Below are positions 24,818 to 31,960 of a DNA stretch of 36,423 bases, piece by piece; positions within the stretch are counted from its first letter, which is position 1, and every line of letters begins with the position of its first letter. This stretch comes from an uncultured Eubacteriales bacterium (GTDB lineage: Bacteria > Bacillota > Clostridia > Oscillospirales > QAMX01), in assembly GCA_900551265.1 (NCBI GenBank), contig URVL01000005.1:1-36423 (forward strand), written 5' to 3'. The notes beneath the pieces were generated by a model, which worked only from the letters and a program-made list of their open reading frames with translations, was not told the origin of the DNA and searched no databases. Position numbers and translations under genes: made by a program.

Positions 24818-24855
24818 CCTATCACCCCATGTCAGTATGCCCGAAAACTGCGGTT

Positions 24856-25212
24856 TTACCGCCCGTAATCTTTGCCAGCACTGTCACGAAACCGCAGCGC
24901 CGGATCGGGTAAAATATACTTTTTTACAAATTCTTTCTGATTGGGTTGCAAGCGGCCGGCGCAATGCCCCCGATACATCTGTACAATGACAAACCCCGGC
25001 CGCTCCGCCGCACACGGCAGTACTCTTGTCCGGATGCCGGACGCCGTCAGCTCCGTGTCCAAAAGCATTGCGCCGCGATAAATTTCAAGCGATCTTCCAA
25101 GTTTGTCCATTGTTTGAAAAAATGACGCCGTCATCTGTCCGGCGTCGTAGGAAACCAGATAAAGCAAGAAAACGCCCCTGGTGATAGTATTTACCAAAAG
25201 AAAAAACACCAT
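24856..25212 (-). CDS. Possible small membrane-anchored protein
   Basis: 118 residues from ATG 25212, with a hydrophobic start (MVFFLLVNTITRGVFLLYLV) and a soluble remainder (QMYRGHCAGRLQPNQKEFVK). Codon use in the C-terminal half looks like coding sequence, but no ribosome binding site was found before 25212 or the inner ATGs (about 25131 and 25107). A GCGGT-AAA-ACCGC hairpin with AGTTTT overlaps the stop codon (24850-24862). No family recognised; may be spurious. Confidence 0.3.
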   Translation of the reverse strand: MVFFLLVNTITRGVFLLYLVSYDAGQMTASFFQTMDKLGRSLEIYRGAMLLDTELTASGIRTRVLPCAAERPGFVIVQMYRGHCAGRLQPNQKEFVKKYILPDPALRFRDSAGKDYGR

Positions 25213-25262
25213 ACGCAACAAACGAAACTGAAAATTTGAATCGAAAGGAGAACGTTACCCAT

Positions 25263-25520
25263 ATGTCCAAGGAGACGCTGCCATTCAGCCTTTTTCCCCT
25301 GCTTCCGGACGAGAAAAAAACTTCCGCTCCTCTCTGTCCGATTTGCGGTGAGGAATCAGATATTTTTTATATAGACCGCTGGGGCCTGACGGTCGGTTGC
25401 GGTTCATGCATCTCGGCAAAACGCCGGAAAACGCCGGCGCCGGCCACGGCGGGTACTTCCGTCCATCGCAGAGCAAAAAAAGGAGGCGCGCAACATGATA
25501 AAAAAGGGATTCCTCTATAA
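25263..25520 (+). CDS. Small zinc-ribbon-like protein
   Basis: 85 residues. CPICGEE...VGCGSC gives two CxxC pairs about 22 residues apart (about residues 31-58), the form of a treble-clef or zinc ribbon. The N-terminus is acidic/hydrophobic and the C-terminus basic and Ala/Thr-rich. AAAGGAG lies before ATG 25263. It overlaps the next CxxC gene by 26 bases. Function unknown; could be nucleic-acid binding. Confidence 0.7.
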   Translation: MSKETLPFSLFPLLPDEKKTSAPLCPICGEESDIFYIDRWGLTVGCGSCISAKRRKTPAPATAGTSVHRRAKKGGAQHDKKGIPL

Positions 25521-25680
25521 GCGCTGCTCCTGCTGCGGAAAGCTATGGAATGTTTCCGCATGCATAACGTCGCTCGCAGACGTATACATTTGTCCGAGCT
25601 GCGCCATGCGCCGCCGGAAACGAAATAGGCGGCGCGTCTCGCACAGCGGCTTTGCGGCCGTGCAAACGCGCCATCCATAA
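25495..25680 (+). CDS. Second small CxxC protein, 61 residues
   Basis: Starts MIKKGFLYKRCSCCGKLWNV, then ICPSCAMRRRKRNRRR: two CxxC pairs followed by a strongly basic tail, suggesting a zinc knuckle that binds nucleic acid. AAAGGAGG is well placed before ATG 25495. It overlaps the preceding gene in another frame, so the two are coupled. Confidence 0.72.
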   Translation: MIKKGFLYKRCSCCGKLWNVSACITSLADVYICPSCAMRRRKRNRRRVSHSGFAAVQTRHP

Positions 25681-25749
25681 TAACGCCATCTATCTTGTTT
25701 CGCACAATCCCATACAGAATAAAAAGTCAACATATCCTTGCCGCTGTTT

Positions 25750-25780
25750 GCCCTTCCGGATCTCCGGAAGGGCTTTTTTT
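25750..25780 (+). terminator. Terminator of the CxxC gene pair
   Basis: GCCCTTCCGGA / TCCGGAAGGGC arms with a short loop and seven T. Confidence 0.9.
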
Positions 25781-25800
25781 ATATTAATTTTATAATTTTT

Positions 25801-25846
25801 TATCGAATTATGTCGAAGAAATTCCCCATTTGCAGTTTTTGTCGAA
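25801..25846 (+). promoter_or_regulatory. Spo0A boxes upstream of the Spo0A-like gene
   Basis: TGTCGAA, the 0A box, occurs exactly at 25811-25817 and 25840-25846, and a one-mismatch copy TATCGAA at 25801-25807. The first two are 10 bases apart, one helical turn, as in tandem 0A boxes. A weak promoter (TTGCAG at 25830, TATTCT-like around 25856) overlaps the third box. Confidence 0.65.
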
Positions 25847-25901
25847 TTTTTTTCTATTCTTTTGTAGAGGCCGGACTCACAAAAAAGAAAGGATGTTTCC
25901 C

Positions 25902-26231
25902 ATGACGATTCAAGAACTGCTTTTTCGTTTGGGCGTTTTATCAAAAAGCAAAGCGTACCAGCCGATTGTTTACGCCATCGAGCTGCGGCTGTCGTCCGAG
26001 GGCTGGGACCCGTCTTTGAAAAAACTGCAGCAGGAAGTTGCAAAAGTTCACGCCTGCACATACGACACATTCAAGCAAAACATCAAGCACGTAATTGATG
26101 ATATCTGGTCGCATAACCGCGAACGTTTGAATGAGCTTGCCTTTCTCGAGCTGGAGGATAAACCAACCGTCTCCGAATTCCTCGATATTCTCTATGTGTA
26201 TCTTGCAAGAAATCGGGAACAGGGAAAATAG
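25902..26231 (+). CDS. Orphan Spo0A C-terminal DNA-binding domain protein
   Basis: 109 residues equal to the effector domain of Spo0A without a receiver domain. IQELLFRLGVLSKSKAYQPI aligns with the domain start, and KPTVSEFLDILYVYL with the conserved KPTNSEF end. The recognition-helix region TYDTFKQNIKHVIDDIW matches B. subtilis Spo0A TASRVERAIRHAIEVAW, but the positions of Arg, Glu and Arg that touch the 0A box (about 211, 213, 214) are Thr, Lys and Gln. ATG 25902 follows AAAGGATG. 0A boxes lie upstream. Lack of the receiver suggests control by expression, not phosphorylation; altered DNA specificity is inferred. Confidence 0.9.
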   Translation: MTIQELLFRLGVLSKSKAYQPIVYAIELRLSSEGWDPSLKKLQQEVAKVHACTYDTFKQNIKHVIDDIWSHNRERLNELAFLELEDKPTVSEFLDILYVYLARNREQGK

Positions 26232-26260
26232 AAGGAGGCGGCGCGCAGGCGATCCCCTCG

Positions 26261-26297
26261 AAAAACAGTCAGGAGCCTTCCCCCTGGAAAGCTCCTG
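26261..26297 (-). terminator. Terminator of asnA
   Basis: CAGGAGC / GCTCCTG arms followed on the minus strand by ACTGTTTTT, 35 bases after the stop codon. Confidence 0.75.
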
Positions 26298-26331
26298 CCC
26301 CATACCGTTTTATTCCGGCCTCTTTTCTGTT

Positions 26332-27339
26332 TTACAGCAGATCAATGCCCGCACGCATACAGGCGGCGCGTGTCTGCGCGTCCCACACAGACGCCTGCAC
26401 CTCGCCGATGTGCGCTTTTCCCAAAAGCGCCATGCACAGCCGGGACTGGCCAATGCCGCCGCCAATGGTCAGCGGTAATTCACCGGCAAGCAGCGCACGG
26501 TGGAAGTCCAGCGTACGGCGTGCCTCACAACCCGCCTCGGTCAACTGACGGTCAAGCGACTCCGGGCTGACACGGATTCCCATGCTGGATATCTCCACAG
26601 CGCGGCCCAGCACATCCGACCACAGAAGAATATCGCCGTTTAAGTCCCAATCGTCGTAGTCCGGCGCACGGCCGTCATGGCGCTGGCCGGACCGCAATTT
26701 TTTCCCGACCTGCGTCAAAAACGTCGTGCGGTGCTCACGTACAAAAACGTCCTCGCGCTCACGCGGGGAAAGCGACGGATACCGGTCCTCAAGCTCCTGT
26801 GTAGACACAACGGCGATATTCCGATCGATATCCAAAGAGACGTCCTCATAGCGGCATGTCAAAACATCGCGCGTAATGCAGACAGCATCCATAATACGGC
26901 GCACCGTATCTATCAGATAGTCCATCGTGCGCTGCTGCGGCGTAATGACCTTTTCCCAGTCCCACTGATCCACATAAATGGAATGGAGGTTATCCATTTC
27001 CTCATCGCGCCGGATCGCGTTCATATCCGTATAAAGCCCTTCTCCCGGTTTAAAACCGTAACGGTACAGCGCCATGCGTTTCCATTTTGCCAGCGAATGC
27101 ACAACCTGTGCATCCGTACCGGTCTCCTTGATATCAAAGCTCACCGGTCTCTCTACGCCGTTTAAATCATCATTTAGGCCCGTGGAAGCCTCGACAAAGA
27201 GCGGTGCCGAAACGCGTTTCAGATTAAGCGCCATGGAAAGCGAATCCTCAAAAGTTCGTTTGATCAGCGCAATTGCATCCTGCGTACGGTAAAGATCCAG
27301 CTTCGGCCGGTATCCCTCAGGGATTACGGTTCTGCTCAT
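26332..27339 (-). CDS. asnA: Aspartate-ammonia ligase (asparagine synthetase A)
   Basis: Makes asparagine from aspartate and ammonia with ATP, via aspartyl-AMP. 335 residues, the family's normal length, of the class II aminoacyl-tRNA synthetase fold. Motifs include VSAPLFVEASTGLNDDLNG, YTDMNAIRRDEE and DQWDWEKV, and the C-terminal LTIGGGIGQSRLCM that forms the class II motif 3. ATG 27339 follows a GGGGGA site. Single gene with its own terminator. No regulator site found. Confidence 0.97.
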   Translation of the reverse strand: MSRTVIPEGYRPKLDLYRTQDAIALIKRTFEDSLSMALNLKRVSAPLFVEASTGLNDDLNGVERPVSFDIKETGTDAQVVHSLAKWKRMALYRYGFKPGEGLYTDMNAIRRDEEMDNLHSIYVDQWDWEKVITPQQRTMDYLIDTVRRIMDAVCITRDVLTCRYEDVSLDIDRNIAVVSTQELEDRYPSLSPREREDVFVREHRTTFLTQVGKKLRSGQRHDGRAPDYDDWDLNGDILLWSDVLGRAVEISSMGIRVSPESLDRQLTEAGCEARRTLDFHRALLAGELPLTIGGGIGQSRLCMALLGKAHIGEVQASVWDAQTRAACMRAGIDLL

Positions 27340-27419
27340 TCAGGTATCCCCCAATCTATCAAAAGTTTGATTTTTCCGGTGTCCTGCGAAATCTGCTGGC
27401 CAACAACCCCGGTTTCTGA

Positions 27420-27437
27420 TATACTGAAAACGTTTCA
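27420..27437 (+). promoter_or_regulatory. Possible promoter and dyad before the acetyltransferase gene
   Basis: TATACT at 27420-27425 with a poor -35 (TGGCCA), then TGAAA-ACG-TTTCA (27425-27437) at the expected start of transcription. The dyad partly resembles LacI/CcpA-type operators with several mismatches. Confidence 0.35.
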
Positions 27438-27469
27438 GCGTAATTGTTTTTGAGTGCGGAGGACTGCCC

Positions 27470-28108
27470 ATGCCCGATTTGCCTCTTTTTGACAACCATG
27501 ATTCCCGGATCCGGCATTATGACCTGCTGCTGGAGCGTCCGCTTACAGGCATCCCGTATTACAAACTGCCGGAAGGGTATCGTTTTACCCATTATCAGGA
27601 CGGCGACCGGGACGCGTGGATCTCTATCGAACAGAGCGCCAAAGAGTTTTCCAGCGCCGGCCAGGGCCTGGACGCCTGGCGCCGGTACTACTCCGGCCGA
27701 GAAAACGAGTTAAAAGACCGGATGGTCTTTATCGTCGCAGACAACAACGAAAAAGTGGCCACCGCCACTGCGTTTTACGACATCGACGGGAAGGACGGCC
27801 CGGAAACCGGATGGCTGCACTGGGTCGCCGTCAAACGAAGCCATCAGGGCAAAGGCCTCGCAAAGCCGCTGCTCTCTCATACGTTTGCGCGTATGAAAGC
27901 GCTGGGATATACGCATGCCAGGATTCACACACAGACCACTACCTGGCTCGCCTGCAAGATCTATCTTGATTTCGGATTTCTTCCCGTTCCGCAAAATGCG
28001 GTCAGCAGTGCGGCAGGCTGGCGCATCATGAAACGTCTTACCGGGCACCCGGCACTTAAAGCATTTCCCTGCGCGACAGACGACGAGGTTCTTTCCGCCA
28101 GTTTATGA
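27470..28108 (+). CDS. GNAT family N-acetyltransferase
   Basis: 212 residues. The acetyl-CoA-binding stretch is HWVAVKRSHQGKGLAKPLLSHTF (motif A, QGKGLA loop), preceded by the substrate-side strands and followed by YTHARIHTQTTTWLACKIYLDFGFLP. A 45-residue N-terminal extension precedes the domain. ATG 27470 has GGAGG eight bases upstream. Divergent from asnA. The acceptor substrate is unknown. Confidence 0.92.
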   Translation: MPDLPLFDNHDSRIRHYDLLLERPLTGIPYYKLPEGYRFTHYQDGDRDAWISIEQSAKEFSSAGQGLDAWRRYYSGRENELKDRMVFIVADNNEKVATATAFYDIDGKDGPETGWLHWVAVKRSHQGKGLAKPLLSHTFARMKALGYTHARIHTQTTTWLACKIYLDFGFLPVPQNAVSSAAGWRIMKRLTGHPALKAFPCATDDEVLSASL

Positions 28109-28227
28109 GGTCAGATCTCATGCATATGGCGCCATAAACGCGGGTATTCCTCCGTCTATCACGGGCAGTTATGCAACAATACGTTTTATTATAGTACCGT
28201 ATCGTGTTTTTGTCAATGACCGCACAC
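28109..28227. other. Intergenic region upstream of the PHP gene
   Basis: No gene. CCGTATCGTGTTTT at 28195-28208 repeats most of the sequence beside the GH10 promoter (CTGTATCGTGTTTT at 903-916). Confidence 0.4.
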
Positions 28228-28257
28228 TTGACAACACCGGCGCCAAAGTGCTAAAAT
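28228..28257 (+). promoter_or_regulatory. Sigma-A promoter of the PHP gene
   Basis: TTGACA (28228-28233), 18 bases, extended -10 TGCTAAAAT (TAAAAT 28252-28257), 35 bases before the start codon. Confidence 0.75.
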
Positions 28258-28292
28258 AATTACATTCAGCGTCTTGGAAGGTCGATTTTTTC

Positions 28293-28991
28293 ATGTGGTA
28301 CCGCTATGAAACACATATGCATTCGCGCGAGGGCAGCGCTTGTGGAAAAGCCGGTGCCGCCGATATGATACGTGCCTACCACGCGGCAGGATATGCCGGC
28401 GCTGTCTTAACCGACCATTTTATTTTCGGCAATACAGCCGTACCCCGGAATCTTCCATGGGAAGAGCGTATGCAGCGTTACTATGACGTTTATCTCCGCG
28501 CAAAGCCGGTCGCAGAGGCGTTGGATTTTGATCTCCTGTTTGGAATAGAACACGCTTACGGGAACTCCAAGGAAATCCTGATATACGGCATCGACGTTGC
28601 TTTTTTAAAACGGAATCCGGATATACCCACCCTTTCCGTTGAGGAATTCGGGCGCCGGGTTCATGCCGCGGGGGGATATATTTCGCATGCGCATCCCTTC
28701 CGTGACAAACCCTATATCAGGCATCCGGAGATTGAACCCACAGTTTCCATGTGCGATGCAATCGAAGTCTATAATTTTTCCGACTCTGCTCAAACAAATG
28801 CCAGGGCGGCGGCGTTAGCGGATCGTTTGGGTCTGGCAAAGATGTCCGGAGCGGATGCGCACTGGGCGGATTATGAGGGAATCGGGCAGGCCGGGCTCGC
28901 TTTTCCTTGCAGGTTGCGTACCGGTGAGGCATTTGTTGCAGCGCTGCGCGCCGGCAAGGGACGGTTAATCATCGGCGGAAAAATTGTTTAA
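28293..28991 (+). CDS. PHP-domain phosphoesterase
   Basis: 232 residues of the polymerase and histidinol phosphatase metal-dependent fold. Metal-site motifs in order: THMHS, LTDHF, GIEHAYG, YISHAHPFR and SGADAHW. TLSVEEFGRRVHAAGGYISHAH is typical of PHP phosphatases acting on small phosphates or nucleotides. ATG 28293 has GGAAGGTCG upstream. The stop lies 35 bases before the tRNA gene. Substrate not predictable. Confidence 0.92.
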   Translation: MWYRYETHMHSREGSACGKAGAADMIRAYHAAGYAGAVLTDHFIFGNTAVPRNLPWEERMQRYYDVYLRAKPVAEALDFDLLFGIEHAYGNSKEILIYGIDVAFLKRNPDIPTLSVEEFGRRVHAAGGYISHAHPFRDKPYIRHPEIEPTVSMCDAIEVYNFSDSAQTNARAAALADRLGLAKMSGADAHWADYEGIGQAGLAFPCRLRTGEAFVAALRAGKGRLIIGGKIV

Positions 28992-29026
28992 TCCGTTTAT
29001 ATGCTTTGAAACACGAATTTCTATGC

Positions 29027-29111
29027 GCGGGTATGGCGGAATTGGCAGACGTGTTGGATTTAGGTTCCAATGCCGCAAGGCGTGCAGGTTCAAGTCCTGT
29101 TACCCGCACCA
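29027..29111 (+). tRNA. tRNA-Leu (anticodon UAG)
   Basis: 85 bases with encoded CCA. Acceptor arms GCGGGTA / TACCCGC, anticodon loop TTTAGGT closed by TTGGA/TCCAA, a long variable arm (class II) and GTTCAAG in the T loop. Confidence 0.97.
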
Positions 29112-29113
29112 AT

Positions 29114-29164
29114 GCGAATGGTGATACAGTATTTGAAAGATGCTGTATTACCATTCGCTTTTTT
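29114..29164 (+). terminator. Terminator of tRNA-Leu
   Basis: GCGAATGGT-G-ATACAG / CTGTAT-T-ACCATTCGC stem followed by six T. A related string GCAAATGGTGA occurs at 29174, inside the resolvase-like ORF. Confidence 0.85.
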
Positions 29165-29168
29165 ATTG

Positions 29169-29525
29169 CTACAAGCAAATGGTGAAAGCGGTCAGTATGG
29201 CTTGATCCTTTATAGACACCAAGCCGACACCGAGTTCTTGCAGACGATTGATGTACGCATAGGTGTCCAAGTAATTGCGGCACAACCGGGTCATGCCCTT
29301 TATGACAACGGCGTCCATCCGTCCCTCTGCGGCGGCCTGTGTGACATCCCTCAGTCCGGGCCGGTCCGGAGAAATACCGCTTCGGATCTCCCGTGTCTCG
29401 CCGGCAATCACCCATCCCTGCTCTTTGGCCCAGCAACGCAGATACTCCATCTGGCAGTCCAGCACTTGGTTTGTGCCGCCCCGGTCAATCCGTCCGTAAA
29501 GCCAGACGCGCTTTGGCGCTGCCAT
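29169..29525 (-). CDS. Resolvase-like protein lacking the catalytic serine
   Basis: 118 residues corresponding to the catalytic domain of serine recombinases without DNA-binding parts. The fold is visible from WLYGRIDRGG through VVIKGMTRLCRNYLDTYAYI to LGVGLVSIKD. The nucleophile position (normally Arg-x-Ser) is Asp14 (RIDRGG), so strand cleavage is unlikely. ATG 29525 lies four bases after the stop of the large recombinase, with GGGGTGAG upstream, so the two are coupled. The C-terminus (ILTAFTICL) is short and may be cut by the element's end. A regulatory or structural partner of the recombinase is a reasonable idea. Confidence 0.8.
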   Translation of the reverse strand: MAAPKRVWLYGRIDRGGTNQVLDCQMEYLRCWAKEQGWVIAGETREIRSGISPDRPGLRDVTQAAAEGRMDAVVIKGMTRLCRNYLDTYAYINRLQELGVGLVSIKDQAILTAFTICL

Positions 29526-29529
29526 GCGC

Positions 29530-31239
29530 TCACCCCGCTTTCTCGGCAGGGACGTAGCTGACATAGACGCCCTTTCGCGTGTTCATGGTGATGTCCGGCA
29601 TGGGGAGCGGTAGGGCCTGTGGGATGGAGACGACGCCGACACAGTGATAGTGAATGGTGAGCTTCTGTTGCCACACGCCGTCCACCTTTTCCGCCTGATG
29701 AACTTCGATTTTTTCAATCAGCTCATTGAGCATCCTCGGGGTCAGCTTTCTGGCCCGCGTATATTTGCGGATGGCAGAGATAAACATATCCGCCGTGACA
29801 GCCTTGCTTTTGGTGCGCTCCACAGCGCCCTGCAAGGCTTTTATTTTATCCCGCAGCTCCTTCTGTTCCGCCTCATACTTGGACGACATCCGTGCAAATC
29901 GCTCATCGGTGATCTTGCCCGCTACATTGTCCTCATAGAGCCGCTCAAACAGGTTGTCCAACTCCTTGTCGCGGTAGATGGCGGCGTCCAGCTCCCGGAT
30001 TGCGGCGCGCACCTCGTCCGCAGCAGCTTTCTGAGAGAAACCCATCATCAGTTTGGCGAACTCCTTTTCATATTGGCTGACGAACTTCGTCAAGCGCCGA
30101 ATTTCCGCCAGCACCACCTGCTCTAAGAAGTCTGTTCGGATGTAGTGGGTCGAGGTACAGGTCCCTCGGTTGCCCTTGTAATTGGAGCAGTTAAAGTAGG
30201 TGATTTCGGGATTCCCCTGATTGAAGTGGAAATGCAGGTTATTCCCGCAGTCAGCGCAGACCAGCAGGCCGGAGAACATATTTTTCTCACCCTCATGGGT
30301 CCGGCGCTTACGGATTTTCCCGCGCTTTTTCTGTACTTTCTCCCATGCAGACCGCTGGATAATCGGTTCATGTACATCGAGGAAGATAGCCCAATTTTCA
30401 CGGTCATTTTCCAGCCGCCGCTTATTTTTGTAGGACTTGGAGTAGGTCTTGAAGTTGAGCACGTCCCCGCAATATTCCTGAAGCGTCAGGATGCGGGTAA
30501 TGGTGGAACTGTTCCAATGGCAGGGGTCATACTTAGGAGCCTTACCGGGCCGGTGGATGCCTTTCTGCTGCCAGTAGAAACGCGGCGTCAGGATACCATC
30601 CTTGGAGAGCGCGTCCGCAATCTGCTCCACACCGTATCCATCCAGACTCATGCGGTAGATGCGGCGGACCACAGCGGCAGCTTCCTCGTCAATGATCCAA
30701 CGCTTGGGATCATCCGGGTCTTTCTGATACCCGTAGGGGGGCTGTCCCATCGGTTCTCCGGCGTTGCCCTTGATTTTATTGCTGATCCGGCGCTTCTTGC
30801 TGATGTCGCGGGCGTACCACTCGTTGAACAGGTTGCGGATGGGCGCCAGCTCGTTCTCTCCTTCGGCGGTGTCGATGTTGTCCGAAACCGCCACCAGGCG
30901 GATGTCGTGCTCCGGGAAAAACTCCTCGGTCAGCCGCCCCACCTCAATGTAGTTGCGGCCCAGCCGGGACAGATCCTTCACAAACACGGCGGCGGCCTTG
31001 CCGGCGGCAAGCTGTTCCATCATGTCGTTGAAACCGGGGCGGTCCATCGTGACGCCGGAGATGCCGTCATCCAGGAAGTGGACCAGATTGGTGTAACCTT
31101 TTTCCTTCGCCACCTTGGTCAGCAGTTTCTTTTGATTTCCGATGCTGTAACTCTCGCCCTCCAGGTTGTCATCGCGGGAAAGCCGCTCATAGAGGAACGC
31201 GGTCACATCACGGGATTTGCGGTTGTTCGACTGTCTCAT
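29530..31239 (-). CDS. Large serine recombinase with DUF4368-like tail (ICE integrase)
   Basis: 569 residues; excises and inserts the element. Catalytic domain with nucleophile Ser21 in YERLSRDDN and VFVKDLSRLGRNYIE (about 14-155), recombinase domain (PPYGYQKDPDDPKRW onward, about 170-285), zinc ribbon (LVCADCGNN ... FNCSNYKGNRGTC), coiled coil and a C-terminal DUF4368-like segment (LNELIEKIEVHQAEKVDGVW). The same family serves Tn1549/Tn4451-like elements of gut Firmicutes. ATG 31239 follows GGAAGGAGG. Intact. Confidence 0.96.
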   Translation of the reverse strand: MRQSNNRKSRDVTAFLYERLSRDDNLEGESYSIGNQKKLLTKVAKEKGYTNLVHFLDDGISGVTMDRPGFNDMMEQLAAGKAAAVFVKDLSRLGRNYIEVGRLTEEFFPEHDIRLVAVSDNIDTAEGENELAPIRNLFNEWYARDISKKRRISNKIKGNAGEPMGQPPYGYQKDPDDPKRWIIDEEAAAVVRRIYRMSLDGYGVEQIADALSKDGILTPRFYWQQKGIHRPGKAPKYDPCHWNSSTITRILTLQEYCGDVLNFKTYSKSYKNKRRLENDRENWAIFLDVHEPIIQRSAWEKVQKKRGKIRKRRTHEGEKNMFSGLLVCADCGNNLHFHFNQGNPEITYFNCSNYKGNRGTCTSTHYIRTDFLEQVVLAEIRRLTKFVSQYEKEFAKLMMGFSQKAAADEVRAAIRELDAAIYRDKELDNLFERLYEDNVAGKITDERFARMSSKYEAEQKELRDKIKALQGAVERTKSKAVTADMFISAIRKYTRARKLTPRMLNELIEKIEVHQAEKVDGVWQQKLTIHYHCVGVVSIPQALPLPMPDITMNTRKGVYVSYVPAEKAG

Positions 31240-31293
31240 TCAGTCCTCCTTCCTCCGGGACAGCCGAATAGCAAATATAACTTGTCTATGTTC

Positions 31294-31322
31294 ATTATAC
31301 CGCCGTCCGCCGTCCCTGTCAG
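31294..31322 (-). promoter_or_regulatory. Promoter of the ICE recombinase operon
   Basis: CTGACA (31322-31317), 17 bases, TATAAT (31299-31294) on the minus strand, about 50 bases before the start. Confidence 0.8.
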
Positions 31323-31337
31323 CCGGGTCCGGAAGAT

Positions 31338-31436
31338 TTACTTTGCTTCGCTCTCGGACTTCATCAGCCGCAGAAGGATGCTGCCCAGGGTATCCGGGCC
31401 ATCTTGCCGAAAAACAGGTTCAACGACAAACGACCT
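31338..31436 (-). pseudogene. C-terminal remnant of a small transposon protein (TnpW-like)
   Basis: Reads RSFVVEPVFRQDGPDTLGSI followed by LLRLMKSESEAK and a stop: 32 residues with the pattern of TnpW-like proteins (a beta strand, then T..x.LLRLMK). Upstream the frame hits a stop after a few codons and has no start. It ends 16 bases upstream of the recombinase -35 element. The match to TnpW is from memory and moderate. Confidence 0.55.
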
Positions 31437-31960
31437 ATCCCTTCTCCATCACGGAAAACGGCGCCATCGTGCGGGTGGAAACCGAAGCTGGCGTGGGCTT
31501 CCTCAACCATGCTCAGACTGGCTCTCTGAAGGTGGTAAAGACAGCCGATGATGACCAAATCGAAGGCCGCACCTTCAAGATCACCGGAACCGACTTCATG
31601 GGCAACGCCTATGAGCAGGAATTCCAGACCGATGGGAACGGTGAGATCAACGTCACCCTCCGGGTGGGCGAATACACTGTTTCCGAGGTGGCCGGTGAGG
31701 ATGCTGAACAGTATATCCTGCCGGATGACCAGACCGTGGAGATCCTGGCTGGCGAAACCGTCACCGTGGCGATGCACAACAAGCTGGTGCCGGAAGTTCC
31801 CACCGTTCCTCAGACTGGGGACAGCCCCTGGATGCCTGCAGTTTTAATTGGCCTTTCCGCTCTGGCGGTGCTGGCAGGCGGCGGGCTCCTCGCCATGCAC
31901 CTTGCGGGCAAAAAGAAGAGATCCGCAGGCGGCCATGACAGGGACCAGGATATCCGATGA
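31428..31960 (+). pseudogene. SpaA/Cna_B pilin-type surface protein, 5' end lost
   Basis: The reliable part begins at TTYPFSITENGAIVRVETEA. A complete Cna_B/SpaA domain follows (GSLKVVKTADDDQIEGRTF ... GEYTVSEVAGEDAEQYILPD), then the sorting signal VPQTGD, a membrane helix and a basic tail (KKKRS). Full-length proteins of this kind have a thousand or more residues; the upstream part is replaced by recombinase-side sequence and no start or ribosome site is present. The frame can be read through to 31217 only as unrelated sequence. The stop overlaps the sortase ATG. Confidence 0.8.

Noticed and set aside
27425..27437. Catabolite-response (cre) site before the acetyltransferase gene
   Set aside because: The dyad TGAAAACGTTTCA misses several consensus positions; kept only as an unspecified dyad.
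29085..31423. CAGGTTCAA shared by the tRNA-Leu T arm and the junction at 31415 as attachment-site repeat
   Set aside because: Only nine bases, could be chance, and the junction is better explained by a deletion within the element.
30145..31551. 468-codon open frame on the plus strand
   Set aside because: Antisense to the ICE recombinase and runs through its promoter and the deletion junction.
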